The notes beneath the pieces were generated by a model that was not told where the DNA came from, did not search any database, and saw only the letters and a program-made list of their open reading frames with translations. The position numbers and the translations under genes were made by a program. A DNA stretch of 43,447 nucleotides from Bryobacterales bacterium (GTDB lineage Bacteria; Acidobacteriota; Terriglobia; Bryobacterales; Bryobacteraceae): the NCBI GenBank assembly GCA_003135055.1, contig PLDF01000482.1, positions 32,094 to 75,540 of the forward strand, written 5' to 3'. The number at the start of each line of letters is the position of its first letter. The stretch's first letter is position 1. Shown here in pieces: positions 1 through 8,340 of this stretch.

Positions 1-24
1 CGCGTTGAAAACCACAGCCTCGGG

Positions 25-2181
25 CTAGTCCCCCAGGTCGATGACGCACGGCGCCAGGGTGCGCGCCGATTCCAGCATCCTCAGGCACCCGATGGTGGCG
101 CGCACGCCATCCTCCACGCCGATCTGTGGGTGAACGCCCTTGCGGATAGCGTCGATGAAGTCGGCCATCTGCTCGCTGTATCCTTTGTCCGCAAACCACT
201 TCGACCGGTTCACGCGCATTCTTCCGCGGATGGAAAGATGCTTGAAATCTTCGGTTACGGCCCCAATGCCTTCCGCGAAAACTTCCACCCGTTCGCCGCC
301 CGACGTCTTGCTGCCAATGGTGCTGTAGTTGAGACTGCCCACCGAGCCGTCGGCGAAGTGGAACGCCGCCACCATGTTGTTTTCCCCCACCGGATCTTTC
401 TTCCCTGTGGGTAGCGTGTAGGCCGACACGGAAACGGGCTCGGAACCGAGCAGCCAGTACATTAAGTCCACAAAGTGGCAAGCCTCACCCAGAATGGCCC
501 CGCCGATCGCCGGATCCGCCATCCAATATGAGCCCGAAATTCCCGGCGAATTCACCCGGCAGCCCACTACCGCGGGACCGGAGCGGCGTTCCAGGGCTTT
601 CTTCTGCTCGATGTAGTACGGCGCGAACCGGCGGTTGAAGCCCACCGTGAGATGCTTGCCGGATTCTTTCACCGCCTGGCGCAGTTCACGGCATTCCTCC
701 TCCGTGAGCGCCACCGGCTTTTCCACAAACACATGCTTGCCGGCGCGCAACGCGGCCAGCGCTTGCGCCGCGTGATATTGGTTCCGGCTGACGATCACCA
801 CGGCGTCTACCGCTTTATCGTTTAGAATCTCCTGGTAGTCCGAGCAACAATATTCGGCCCCGAAACGCAGCGCGTAACTCTTGCCGCGGAAACCGGCCGA
901 CGAATGCACCGCCCGCAGGCTCACATGCGGATTCTTCTTCAGATTCGGCAAGTGGCTCCACTTCGCCAGATTGCCCGCACCCACCAGCGCCACCTGAACT
1001 TTGCCCTCTTTTGCGGCGGGCGCCGCCGCGTTATCGACCCTCCTGACAGGCGTGTATACGGCGGTTGGCGCATCCGCGGATGGATAGCGCAGCAGCACCG
1101 CCAGACTGGTGGAATTGGGCGCAAGAATGGTTTCATACGCCTGCGGCGCCTCTTGCAGCGCATAGCGGTGCGTGACCAGGGGGTCGACCTCGATCTGTCG
1201 CGTTCCCAGCAGCCGCAGGAACTCTTCCATGTTCCGGTTCTCGGTCCAGCGAATATAGGCGATCGGGTAGTCCCGGCCGTGCTTTTCGTATTCCGGATCG
1301 TAGCTGCCCGGACCATACGCGCGCGACATGAAAAGCTGCACCTCTTTCAGGTACATGTCGTTCCAGGGAAACTCCATTCCCACCGCGCCGACGATGATCA
1401 GCCTTCCCCGGTCGCGGCAGAGCTGCAGAGCCAGTTGCGCCGGCGCGGGAGACTTGCTGGCGGCGCAGACAATCACCCGGTCCGCGCCCCTGCCGTTGGT
1501 GATGCCCAGGATCGACTCAACCACCGCGGAGCCGCTGACAACGTAATCCGCGCCCAGTTTCCTCGCCAGTTCGGCGCGTTCCGGCCTCAGGTCGATGGCG
1601 GCCACCACCGCGCCTTGCGCCTTGGCAAGTTGGACCGTTAGCTGCCCCACCAAGCCCAGCCCTATCACCGCTACCACGTCGCCCAAGCCGATATCGGATG
1701 TGCGCACGGCGTTCATGGCAATGCTTCCCAGCGTCGCAAAACAGGCTTGTTCAAAAGGAACGGCGTCGGGAATGCGAGCTACCAGATTCCGTCCGGTAAG
1801 AATGCTCTCGGCGTGTCCCGTGCCCTCGCCGCCATAAGCGACGCGTTCGCCGATTTCCAAATCGGTTACGGTGGGGTGCTTCTCCGCCACTATCCCGGCG
1901 CCGGAATAGCCCAACACCGCGTACTCGCTGAACTTCGCATGTACCTCGCGCAGAGTGGGAATCGGCCCCATGGTTCCCATCACGTCGAGAATCTTGCGCA
2001 AGTGGGAGGGGTTTTCGGCAACCTCCTTCAGTACCCCTTCCTGGTGGATGCTGGCGGTCTCAGTGCCGCTGCTGATCAACGAATACATAGGCCGCACCAC
2101 GACGTGATGCGGCGGCGCAATGGGGTCGGGCGCCTCATCGACGATAATTTCCTTGAGACCTCTGCGGATGACTTGTTTCAT
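25..2181 (-). CDS. Two-domain oxidoreductase: zinc-type alcohol dehydrogenase fused to Gfo/Idh/MocA
   Basis: 718 residues, ATG start. Residues about 1-360 are a medium-chain dehydrogenase: the Rossmann motif VIGLGLVGQLTVQLAKAQGA near 172-191 binds NAD(P), and GRGADRVIVCAA follows in the usual place. After a linker of about 30 residues, a Gfo/Idh/MocA domain runs to the end, with the nucleotide loop VALVGAGNLAKWSHLPNL, the signature EKPVAL and a family-like GGAILGEACHFVDL segment. Fused proteins of this layout are known from acidobacterial and other surface-polysaccharide clusters, where they are thought to oxidise or epimerise sugar-linked intermediates; the substrate is unknown. The glycosyltransferases at 3042 and 4178 on the opposite strand support that setting. 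No lesion is seen, and the stop lies close to the window edge. Confidence 0.9.
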   Translation of the reverse strand: MKQVIRRGLKEIIVDEAPDPIAPPHHVVVRPMYSLISSGTETASIHQEGVLKEVAENPSHLRKILDVMGTMGPIPTLREVHAKFSEYAVLGYSGAGIVAEKHPTVTDLEIGERVAYGGEGTGHAESILTGRNLVARIPDAVPFEQACFATLGSIAMNAVRTSDIGLGDVVAVIGLGLVGQLTVQLAKAQGAVVAAIDLRPERAELARKLGADYVVSGSAVVESILGITNGRGADRVIVCAASKSPAPAQLALQLCRDRGRLIIVGAVGMEFPWNDMYLKEVQLFMSRAYGPGSYDPEYEKHGRDYPIAYIRWTENRNMEEFLRLLGTRQIEVDPLVTHRYALQEAPQAYETILAPNSTSLAVLLRYPSADAPTAVYTPVRRVDNAAAPAAKEGKVQVALVGAGNLAKWSHLPNLKKNPHVSLRAVHSSAGFRGKSYALRFGAEYCCSDYQEILNDKAVDAVVIVSRNQYHAAQALAALRAGKHVFVEKPVALTEEECRELRQAVKESGKHLTVGFNRRFAPYYIEQKKALERRSGPAVVGCRVNSPGISGSYWMADPAIGGAILGEACHFVDLMYWLLGSEPVSVSAYTLPTGKKDPVGENNMVAAFHFADGSVGSLNYSTIGSKTSGGERVEVFAEGIGAVTEDFKHLSIRGRMRVNRSKWFADKGYSEQMADFIDAIRKGVHPQIGVEDGVRATIGCLRMLESARTLAPCVIDLGD

Positions 2182-2275
2182 TTGGGATGAAGCGGTTCGC
2201 GCTTCAAGCCAGATTGTAACGCGAGGCGCCGGAAGGCGTCCGGCGGACTTGATACAAGGTGCTTATTAACCGTTT

Positions 2276-2360
2276 GCTCCCTTACTCTACGGTCGGGCTC
2301 CGTTTCGGACTCGGCGTGTTTTCCGATGCTTAAGGAGCCGCGACCGTAATGTAAGGGAGC
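2276..2360. repeat. Long imperfect inverted repeat (dispersed family B)
   Basis: The left arm 2276-2301 begins GCTCCCTTAC and ends GGGCTCC. The right arm 2334-2360 is its reverse complement with two mismatches and one gap, so a stem of about 26 bp with a 32-nt loop can form. It lies between the oppositely oriented gene starts, about 95 bp upstream of the minus-strand oxidoreductase. Related sequence recurs at 2695-2768 and as one arm at 15811-15839. It could be a REP/MITE-like element; there is no U-run to suggest a terminator. Confidence 0.75.
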
Positions 2361-2410
2361 GGATTTCGCCGGCGTTTCCCGACTCAGTTTAAGTACCCAA
2401 TGCGACGGGA

Positions 2411-2569
2411 GTGTATTGCCCCAAAAGCGCGTTGGAGTTGGCTTGGCTACCGATCGGATTGCGCGCCGATATCCTTCGCCACTGCGGCGCCGTCCCGGCC
2501 GCTGTGTTGGCAGACTACCGCGCTCAAGAAGACAATCGCGAAGGCGTGCGGCGAACTTACGAGTGGTAA
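2411..2569 (+). other. Coding-like 52-codon open frame, probable gene relic
   Basis: From a GTG, the frame reads a coding-looking protein containing LAWLPIGLRADILRHCG and PAAVLADYRAQEDNREGVRR, ending in TAA. Codon third positions look like those of the neighbouring genes and the composition is balanced. There is no Shine-Dalgarno sequence, and the frame is closed just upstream by a TAA. It lies between two copies of repeat family B. I do not recognise the family; it may be the remaining tail of a lost gene. Confidence 0.25.
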
Positions 2570-2694
2570 TTAGACAACGTATTTGCCAGCGGGCAATTGA
2601 GCGCTCTCTGCAAGCGCCCGGCTCACTTCACGCAAACAAGCGTCGCATGGGCGCCCGGCATTTTTTGGATTCTCGCGGCTCTGTCGCGGAATTC

Positions 2695-2768
2695 CTCCCT
2701 GCGGTCTAATCTCGGTTTCGGATTCCGGATGCTTGCGAACGGTTCCGGAGCCGCGACTGTAAGGGAGC
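2695..2768. repeat. Second copy of dispersed repeat family B
   Basis: The right part (GGAGCCGCGACTGTAAGGGA followed by GC) matches the right arm at 2334-2360 apart from a 5-nt deletion and one substitution. The left part begins CTCCCT and carries the same TTTCGGA spacer motif as the first copy. The two copies bracket the relic frame at 2411-2569, so the stretch 2276-2768 looks like an eroded segment bounded by repeats. Confidence 0.6.
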
Positions 2769-2843
2769 GCCCGCGGCTTCCCCGGATCGGTTAAGTTAAG
2801 CGCCTCGTTGCGAACCGGCGCCCGCGCAAGGATGTTAGACTGA

Positions 2844-3035
2844 CCCACGGATGGCGAGAACATTTACATCGCGTACATCGCGGATTCGCCGCGGCGTTTC
2901 GCCGAGCGCCGCCTGGCATTGCTCGACAGCGCCGCGGAGCGGGAACGCCTGATCGCCGCGACCTGCAGTCTGGCGGCGTCGAAATATTCCTGGGATGTTG
3001 TCTCCCGCGGCATGGAACGATTGTTGTTCCAATAA
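2844..3035 (+). pseudogene. 3' relic of a family 1/4 glycosyltransferase
   Basis: The frame opens right after a TGA and encodes 63 residues reading GENIYIAYIADSPRRFAERR, then LALLDSAAERERL and SKYSWDVVSRGMERL. This is the usual end of GT-B glycosyltransferases: a D/E-GEN loop, a loop followed by LLxDxxxRERL, and a YSWDVV-type last helix. There is no start codon, no Shine-Dalgarno sequence and no Rossmann core upstream. Its TAA lies 6 nt before the ATG of the GT2 gene at 3042, so it probably once headed this operon. A short functional peptide is unlikely. Confidence 0.65.
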
Positions 3036-3041
3036 AAGCTC

Positions 3042-4181
3042 ATGCTCCCGATCGCCTTATTTTGCGCGTCCGCCGCGCTGGGGCTTTACATCGTACTCGG
3101 TTATCCGCTGCTGCTCGGCCTGATGGCGCGAAGGTGGCCGAAGCCCGTCCTCAAAAGCAGGCAGCGGAAAACCGTGTCGGTGGTGATCGCCGTCCACGAT
3201 GGAGAGCGATTCATCGGCGCCAAGCTCGATTCCGTGCTTGCCCTCGATTATCCGCGCGAGCTGATGGAAACCCTGGTGGTCTCCGATGGTTCCACCGACC
3301 GCACCGATTCCATTGTGCGGAGATTCGCCCCGCAAGGCGTGCAGCTGCTGCGGGTTCCCCGCGGCGGCAAGTGTGCGGCGCTCAATGCCGCCATCCCGCA
3401 AGCCCGCAATGAGATTCTTCTGCTCACCGATATACGCCAGATTGTGGAGCCGGAGAGTCTGCAGGCGATGATCGATTGCTTCGCCGACCCCTCCGTGGGC
3501 GCGGTCAGCGGCGAGTTGGTGATTCATCGGGGCGCGAGCCACGACGAAGCCGACATTGGCCTGTACTGGCGTTACGAGAGTTGGATACGGAATCGCTTGA
3601 GCGATGTCGATTCCATCTTTGGCGCCACCGGTCCCTTTTATGCGCTGCGCCGCGAGTTAGCCGTGCCCATTCCGCCCGATCAGCTGCTGGACGATATGTA
3701 CCTTCCACTGGCGGCGTTCTTTCGCGGATACCGCCTGATCGTCGAGCCGCGCGCGCGCGCATTCGATTACCCCACCTCGCGCGAAACGGAGTTTACGCGG
3801 AAGGCGCGCACCCTGGCGGGAAACTACCAGATCCTGCGCTCTTATCCTGCGTTGCTTGGCCCGCGGAACCGCATGTGGTTTCACTATGCGTCGTATAAGC
3901 TGGGGCGGCTGGCGCTTCCCTGGGTTCTGCTCCTCTTGTTCGTGAGCAGTTGCTTTCTGGCATTACCCTGGCGGTGGTTCCTATTGGGGAGCCAGGCGGC
4001 CTTCTACGGTTTGGCGGCGGTGGACCCATTGCTTCCCGGCGGCTTCCCGGCGAAACGGCTCTCCTCGTTCGCGCGGACCTTTGCGGCGCTGATGTTGGCG
4101 GCGGTCTGGGGGCTGAAGGTATTCTTTGTTCCTCCGCGCAGCTTATGGAAGGAATCGAAGATCGGCGGGTTGCCGCGATGA
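3042..4181 (+). CDS. Membrane-anchored family 2 glycosyltransferase
   Basis: 379 residues. An N-terminal membrane helix (about 5-28) precedes a GT-A domain with the opening strand VSVVIAVHDGERFI, the nucleotide-binding VVSDGSTDRTDSIVRRF, the region ILLLTDIRQIVEPESL in the DxD area, and the acceptor/base region LLDDMYLPLAAFFRGYR. The segment RKARTLAGNYQ stands where the Q/RxxRW-type helix lies. Two or three further membrane helices follow (about 283-365). Such enzymes transfer sugars at the inner face of the membrane during exopolysaccharide or lipid-linked glycan synthesis. Its stop overlaps the next start by 4 nt (ATGA), indicating translational coupling. Donor and acceptor cannot be read from sequence. 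Confidence 0.9.
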   Translation: MLPIALFCASAALGLYIVLGYPLLLGLMARRWPKPVLKSRQRKTVSVVIAVHDGERFIGAKLDSVLALDYPRELMETLVVSDGSTDRTDSIVRRFAPQGVQLLRVPRGGKCAALNAAIPQARNEILLLTDIRQIVEPESLQAMIDCFADPSVGAVSGELVIHRGASHDEADIGLYWRYESWIRNRLSDVDSIFGATGPFYALRRELAVPIPPDQLLDDMYLPLAAFFRGYRLIVEPRARAFDYPTSRETEFTRKARTLAGNYQILRSYPALLGPRNRMWFHYASYKLGRLALPWVLLLLFVSSCFLALPWRWFLLGSQAAFYGLAAVDPLLPGGFPAKRLSSFARTFAALMLAAVWGLKVFFVPPRSLWKESKIGGLPR

Positions 4182-5209
4182 AGGTGGTTCAGCTCGGGCC
4201 CTATCCTCCCCCGCATGGGGGCGTGCAAACGAATCTGGTAGCGATTCGCGAATACCTTGAGCGGAACGGCCATTCGTGCGCCGCCATTCACCTTACGCGC
4301 TATCGCGGCAATGCTCCGGGAGTCTATTACCCCGCAAGCGCAGTCGAATTGGCGCGCCTGCTGATCCGTTTGCGCGTGGATATCCTCCACCTCCATTTCG
4401 GCGGCGATCTCACCATGCGCCTGCTTGCGCTGGCGCTGTTTTGCACGCTGCTGCCGGGCCGAAAGACGGTTCTCTCGTTTCATTCGGGCGGCTATCCATC
4501 TTCCCCTGCCGGGCGGACGGCGGGGTGGTGGACGCTGCGCGGCTTCGTCTTCCGGCGGCTCGACGGCGTGATCGCCGTGAACGACGAAATCGCCGCGATG
4601 TTCCGGAAGTTCGGGGTTCGGCCGAATCGCCTGCGTACCATTCTGCCTTTCGCGGTCCAATTGCCCGACCCCGCGCAGCCTCTTCCGGATCGCCTGCAAA
4701 CTTTCATGGCGGCCCATAAGCCGTTCCTGTTGACGGTGGGGCTGCTCGAGCCGGAATACGATCTTGGCTTGCAGATCGAGGCCATGGCGGATATTCTCGA
4801 GCGCTTCCCGCGGGCGGGCCTGGCGATTGTGGGCGCGGGCAGCCTCGAAGAGAGCCTGCGCCGCCAGATAGCCGCCAAGCCTTATGCCGAAAGCATCCTG
4901 CTCTACGGCGACATGCCTCGCGCGGTAACGTTGCGCGCCATGCTCGCATGCGATGCGCTTCTTCGAACTACTCTTTACGACGGCGATTCCGTGTCCGTCC
5001 GCGAAGCCCTCTATCTGGGAACTCCGGTCATCGCCACGGATAATGGCATGCGTCCAGCCGGCCTGCGCCTGATTCCGATTTCGAATCGGGAGCGCCTCGG
5101 CGACGCCGTCTTCGACGTGGTGGCCGCCGGTCAGCCGCGAAAGCCCATGGCGGATGACGGCCTGGAAAATCTGCGGGCGGTAGAACGGCTCTACAGGGAG
5201 CTGCCGTGA
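4178..5209 (+). CDS. GT-B fold glycosyltransferase (family 4-like)
   Basis: 343 residues from the ATG that overlaps the preceding TGA. A start further upstream is possible, but it would run deep into the GT2 gene, and the protein from here begins with a canonical first strand, MKVVQLGPYPPPHGGVQTNL, with the glycine-rich loop of GT4 enzymes. The middle part has the inter-domain strand PFLLTVGLLEPEYDL, and the C-terminal domain has LAIVGAGSLEESLRR and ACDALLRTTLYDGDSVSVRE, the E-x7-E-type donor-binding region. It is likely to act after or beside the GT2 enzyme in surface glycan assembly. Confidence 0.9.
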   Translation: MKVVQLGPYPPPHGGVQTNLVAIREYLERNGHSCAAIHLTRYRGNAPGVYYPASAVELARLLIRLRVDILHLHFGGDLTMRLLALALFCTLLPGRKTVLSFHSGGYPSSPAGRTAGWWTLRGFVFRRLDGVIAVNDEIAAMFRKFGVRPNRLRTILPFAVQLPDPAQPLPDRLQTFMAAHKPFLLTVGLLEPEYDLGLQIEAMADILERFPRAGLAIVGAGSLEESLRRQIAAKPYAESILLYGDMPRAVTLRAMLACDALLRTTLYDGDSVSVREALYLGTPVIATDNGMRPAGLRLIPISNRERLGDAVFDVVAAGQPRKPMADDGLENLRAVERLYRELP

Positions 5210-5253
5210 GTTTCCTTTTCGAGCCGGCGCCGGCAGATCCGCTCCATGCGGCG

Positions 5254-5284
5254 GGCGGCCGCGGACCAGGGGTCCGCCCTACAC
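5254..5284. repeat. Dispersed palindromic repeat, family D
   Basis: A core GCGGACC-AGG-GGTCCGC hairpin (7-bp arms at 5261-5267 and 5271-5277) is flanked by GGCGGCC and CCTACA. The whole unit recurs in reverse orientation at 24349-24380, apart from one extra base in the loop. Here it lies 44 nt downstream of the GT4 stop, so it could shield the transcript end, but no U-run is present. Confidence 0.7.
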
Positions 5285-5382
5285 ACTTGGATGATTCCGC
5301 GCAATCGCCAAAGTGCATCCGCACGGCAAGATACACCTTGCATTAGTGGTGCGATTAACATTTTGTTTTATATGGCTTTAGT

Positions 5383-5412
5383 TTGCTAGGTAGACACAAG
5401 CACGTGTATACT
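5383..5412 (+). promoter_or_regulatory. Candidate promoter of the DAHP synthase gene
   Basis: TTGCTA (5383-5388) and TATACT (5407-5412) are spaced by 18 bp. The expected transcription start, 6-7 nt after the -10 box, coincides with the ATG at 5419. That ATG has no Shine-Dalgarno sequence, so the mRNA is probably leaderless. Confidence 0.55.
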
Positions 5413-5418
5413 TGCCTC

Positions 5419-6459
5419 ATGGTTATCTCTATGCGTCCTCATGCCTCCAGGGCCGAGATCGATCACGTCTGCGACCGCATCCGCGAGTTTGGGTATCGGG
5501 TGCATTCCATTGAGGGTGAAGGGCGAGTGGTGATCGGCGTAGTTGGCATTGGCGACGTTACGGCTTGCCTGGAATCGCTCGAGGCGACGCCAGGGGTGGA
5601 GAGCGCGGTGCGGATTTCGGCGCCATATAAGTTCGTCAGCAGGGAATTCCGCAAAGAGCGGTCGTCCATACGGGTGGATGGCCTGGAGATTGGCGGCGGC
5701 GAGTTCATCGTGATCGCCGGGCCGTGCTCGGTGGAGAGCGAGCGGCAGATCATGGAGACGGCCGAGGGCGTGGCGGCGGCGGGGGCGCGAATGCTGCGCG
5801 GCGGAGCGTTCAAGCCGCGGACGTCGCCCTACGATTTTCAGGGACTGGAGGGCGAGGGGCTGAAGCTGCTGCGCAAGGCGCGCGAGGCGACCGGGCTTGC
5901 GATCGTCACCGAAATCATGAGCGACCGCGATGTGGATCTGGTCGCCGAGTATACCGACGTGATGCAAGTGGGCGCGCGCAACATGCAGAATTTCGCGCTG
6001 CTGAAGTCGCTCGGAAGCTGCGGGCGGCCGGTGCTGCTGAAACGCGGAATGAGCTCGACCATCAACGAGCTGCTGATGTCGGCGGAGTATGTGACGGCGC
6101 ACGGGAACCCCAACGTAATTTTGTGCGAGCGCGGCATCCGCACGTTCGAAACCGCCACGCGCAATACGTGCGATATCGCGGCGATTCCGGTGCTGAACGA
6201 GCTGACGCACCTGCCGGTGATTCTCGACCCGAGCCATGCCACCGGCAAGCGAAGTCTGGTGCCGGCGTTGGCGCGGGCGGGCGTGGCGATCGGCGCCGAC
6301 GGGTTGATTGTGGAAGTGCATCCGTGTCCGGAAAAGGCGGTCAGCGACGGGGCGCAATCGCTGACTCTCGAAGGGTTCCGCGCAATGATGCGCGATCTGG
6401 CTCCCTACGTGGAATTGTGGAAGGAAGGGCGTGCTACTGGAGCGAGGGCGGCGGCGTGA
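5419..6459 (+). CDS. aroF: 3-deoxy-7-phosphoheptulonate synthase (type I beta, with ferredoxin-like domain)
   Basis: 346 residues. It condenses phosphoenolpyruvate and erythrose 4-phosphate, the first step of the shikimate pathway. Residues about 1-70 form the small ferredoxin-like regulatory domain seen in this subfamily (MVISMRPHASRAEIDHVCDR). The TIM-barrel follows with VIAGPCSVES, LRGGAFKPRTSPYDFQG, VLLKRGMSSTINELLMSAEY, CERGIRTFETATRNTCD, ILDPSHATGKRSLV and IVEVHPCPEKAVSDGAQSL, which hold the metal and substrate ligands. TTG and GTG codons lie upstream in frame, but family alignment and the promoter position favour this ATG. There is no chorismate mutase fusion. Confidence 0.95.
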   Translation: MVISMRPHASRAEIDHVCDRIREFGYRVHSIEGEGRVVIGVVGIGDVTACLESLEATPGVESAVRISAPYKFVSREFRKERSSIRVDGLEIGGGEFIVIAGPCSVESERQIMETAEGVAAAGARMLRGGAFKPRTSPYDFQGLEGEGLKLLRKAREATGLAIVTEIMSDRDVDLVAEYTDVMQVGARNMQNFALLKSLGSCGRPVLLKRGMSSTINELLMSAEYVTAHGNPNVILCERGIRTFETATRNTCDIAAIPVLNELTHLPVILDPSHATGKRSLVPALARAGVAIGADGLIVEVHPCPEKAVSDGAQSLTLEGFRAMMRDLAPYVELWKEGRATGARAAA

Positions 6460-6615
6460 CTTGCCTCAGTGCTGTTCGCTTAAGGCGCAGTCTTGCCGCT
6501 TCGACACAGGAAGCGCAAGCGGCGGCTCAATAGCGCGCGGGCCAAAAGCCGGTCTCCGTCCGAAAAACTTGTGACAAGGCAATATCGTAAACCGGGCTGA
6601 AAGATATAGGATTCT

Positions 6616-8340
6616 TTACAACAGGCGGAAGTTGACTTGCACTTCCGCCTGCACGGCAACAGGCTTGCCGTCTTTCATGGTCGGCTTAAACCTCCACTGT
6701 TTAACGGCTTCGATAGCTTTTTCGTCCAGGCCTAAGCCCAAGCTGTGGCTCACCTTGACGTTCGTCGCCTGGCCGGAGGCGTTGACTTCCACAGAGAGAC
6801 CCACCCTTCCCTGGAACTTGGCTTTGCGAGCCAATTCCGAGTATTCGGGTTCTTGCTTGTAAACCAAAGCTGGAGAGGTGCTGTCAGGAACGATGCTATG
6901 ATCGGCGCCGCCGTTTCCACTAGCACCGAAGACGGCGAAAGATTTCATGGCGTAGTAACCCGCGCGGTAATTCAGTTTGGCCATGGCGTCATCTTTGCCG
7001 GTGATCTCGATCTTCCGAAACTTGCCATCCACATTTGGATTTCCGGTGTAATAGCCCAAGATGTAGTAACTCGAAATCGAGTCCTGCGTTCCTTGAGTGG
7101 CGTCCAGCTTTTGGAATTCGAAGACGCTGATGTGCTGCGCCATACCGTCTTCGGTTACGCCAAAATCGTTGGCGCCGAGTCCTTCGATGGTCTTGCCGTT
7201 CCTATCGGAGACGGCGACGGCCTCGATCACGAGCATCGTGTTGGCCGAATAATACGGCATAGGCGTAACTCTCGCGTCTGTGCCGGCGGATTGCTGTGCG
7301 GCAACCATCCTGAGGGGCGACATGGTGAGGACGAGCACCGTCGCGGCAGCGCATGCGAGCGCCACCGGGAGCGTCCCCGCCCGGCCACGCCGCTGCCGGC
7401 TGTCGAGAACCGCGCCGACGCGCGTTGCCAGATCGGCGCGGTTCGCCATCGCCAGCAGGGGCGATTTGGCAGCCGGCGAATTAGCAGACAACGACAGCCG
7501 CCGGGCGAGCGCGACCAGTTGATCGGCATAGGCGGTAGCCTCCGAGCGTCCCAGCACTGCGTCGTCGCAGGACCGTTCCGCTTCGAGCGCGAGCTGACGC
7601 CACGCGATCCAGACCAAAGGATGGAACCAATACACGGCGCATACGGCCCGCGCAAGGCAGTGGCTCACCCAGTCGCCGCGGCGCACGTGCTCCAGTTCAT
7701 GTACGAGCGCGCGATTCAGGTCCTCCCCCTCCCAGGTCTGTGCGTCCCGAGGCAGCACGATGGCAGGATGCACGACGCCGCAGGTCATCGGTCCCGGCAG
7801 CGCCCCGTGCAGCCGCACTTCGACGCGCCGACGAATGCCGGCGTCGAGCGCCAGCCCGTCGACGACCGGCTGCCCATGCCGCCACGGCCGGGCAGATCTT
7901 CGCAACGAACGAACCTGCCAAAGACCCATGACCACCGGAAGCAGAAAAAGCGCCGTCCCGGCGATCCAACCCGCGAACAACAGAGCAGACGGCGAAAATC
8001 CGGCCGATCGCGGAACTACAGACATAGCGCCAACTCTTGCGTATGCCGGCGCGGTGGGCGTAATCGCTCCGGCGACCCCTGCGAAGGCAGGCTCGATCCG
8101 CTGATGCGCCGCGGCCGGCACTGCTATACGGACGGGCGGAGCGACGATAGAGGCGATCGGCAGCGCCAGCAGCACGCCGAACGCCGCGGCCAGCAGCGCA
8201 TGGCGCACCGCCGCGCGGCTCCTGCTCGCCAGCCGGGCGCTGGCCAGACTCAGCGCCGTGGCGACGGTCGCCTTGGCGACGATCGCCGCGGCCAGCGAGC
8301 TGCTCACTGCGAGCATTACTCCGTTGATGGCGGGTATCAC
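6616..8340 (-). CDS. BlaR1-type M56 sensor peptidase with an acidobacterial VWFA-related remnant and a TonB C-terminal domain
   Basis: 574 residues from a GTG that overlaps the blaI stop (GTGA). Several N-terminal membrane helices surround an M56 zinc peptidase: HELEH at about 214-218, with EAERSCDDAVL at 253-263 supplying the third ligand. A membrane helix near 324-345 leads outside the cytoplasm. Residues about 368-465 hold the beginning (VSDRNGKTIEGLGANDFGVT) and end (SYYILGYYTGNPNVDGKFRK) of the VWFA-related acidobacterial domain joined directly; the metal-binding core is missing. Residues about 487-574 are a TonB C-terminal domain (PEYSELARKAKFQGRVGLSV). BlaR1 relatives sense an outside signal and cleave the partner BlaI repressor. 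Confidence 0.85.
   Translation of the reverse strand: MIPAINGVMLAVSSSLAAAIVAKATVATALSLASARLASRSRAAVRHALLAAAFGVLLALPIASIVAPPVRIAVPAAAHQRIEPAFAGVAGAITPTAPAYARVGAMSVVPRSAGFSPSALLFAGWIAGTALFLLPVVMGLWQVRSLRRSARPWRHGQPVVDGLALDAGIRRRVEVRLHGALPGPMTCGVVHPAIVLPRDAQTWEGEDLNRALVHELEHVRRGDWVSHCLARAVCAVYWFHPLVWIAWRQLALEAERSCDDAVLGRSEATAYADQLVALARRLSLSANSPAAKSPLLAMANRADLATRVGAVLDSRQRRGRAGTLPVALACAAATVLVLTMSPLRMVAAQQSAGTDARVTPMPYYSANTMLVIEAVAVSDRNGKTIEGLGANDFGVTEDGMAQHISVFEFQKLDATQGTQDSISSYYILGYYTGNPNVDGKFRKIEITGKDDAMAKLNYRAGYYAMKSFAVFGASGNGGADHSIVPDSTSPALVYKQEPEYSELARKAKFQGRVGLSVEVNASGQATNVKVSHSLGLGLDEKAIEAVKQWRFKPTMKDGKPVAVQAEVQVNFRLL

Noticed and set aside
904..1641. Long open frame on the plus strand opposite the two-domain oxidoreductase
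   Set aside because: Arginine/histidine-rich translation without family likeness; it is the mirror of a well-supported minus-strand gene.
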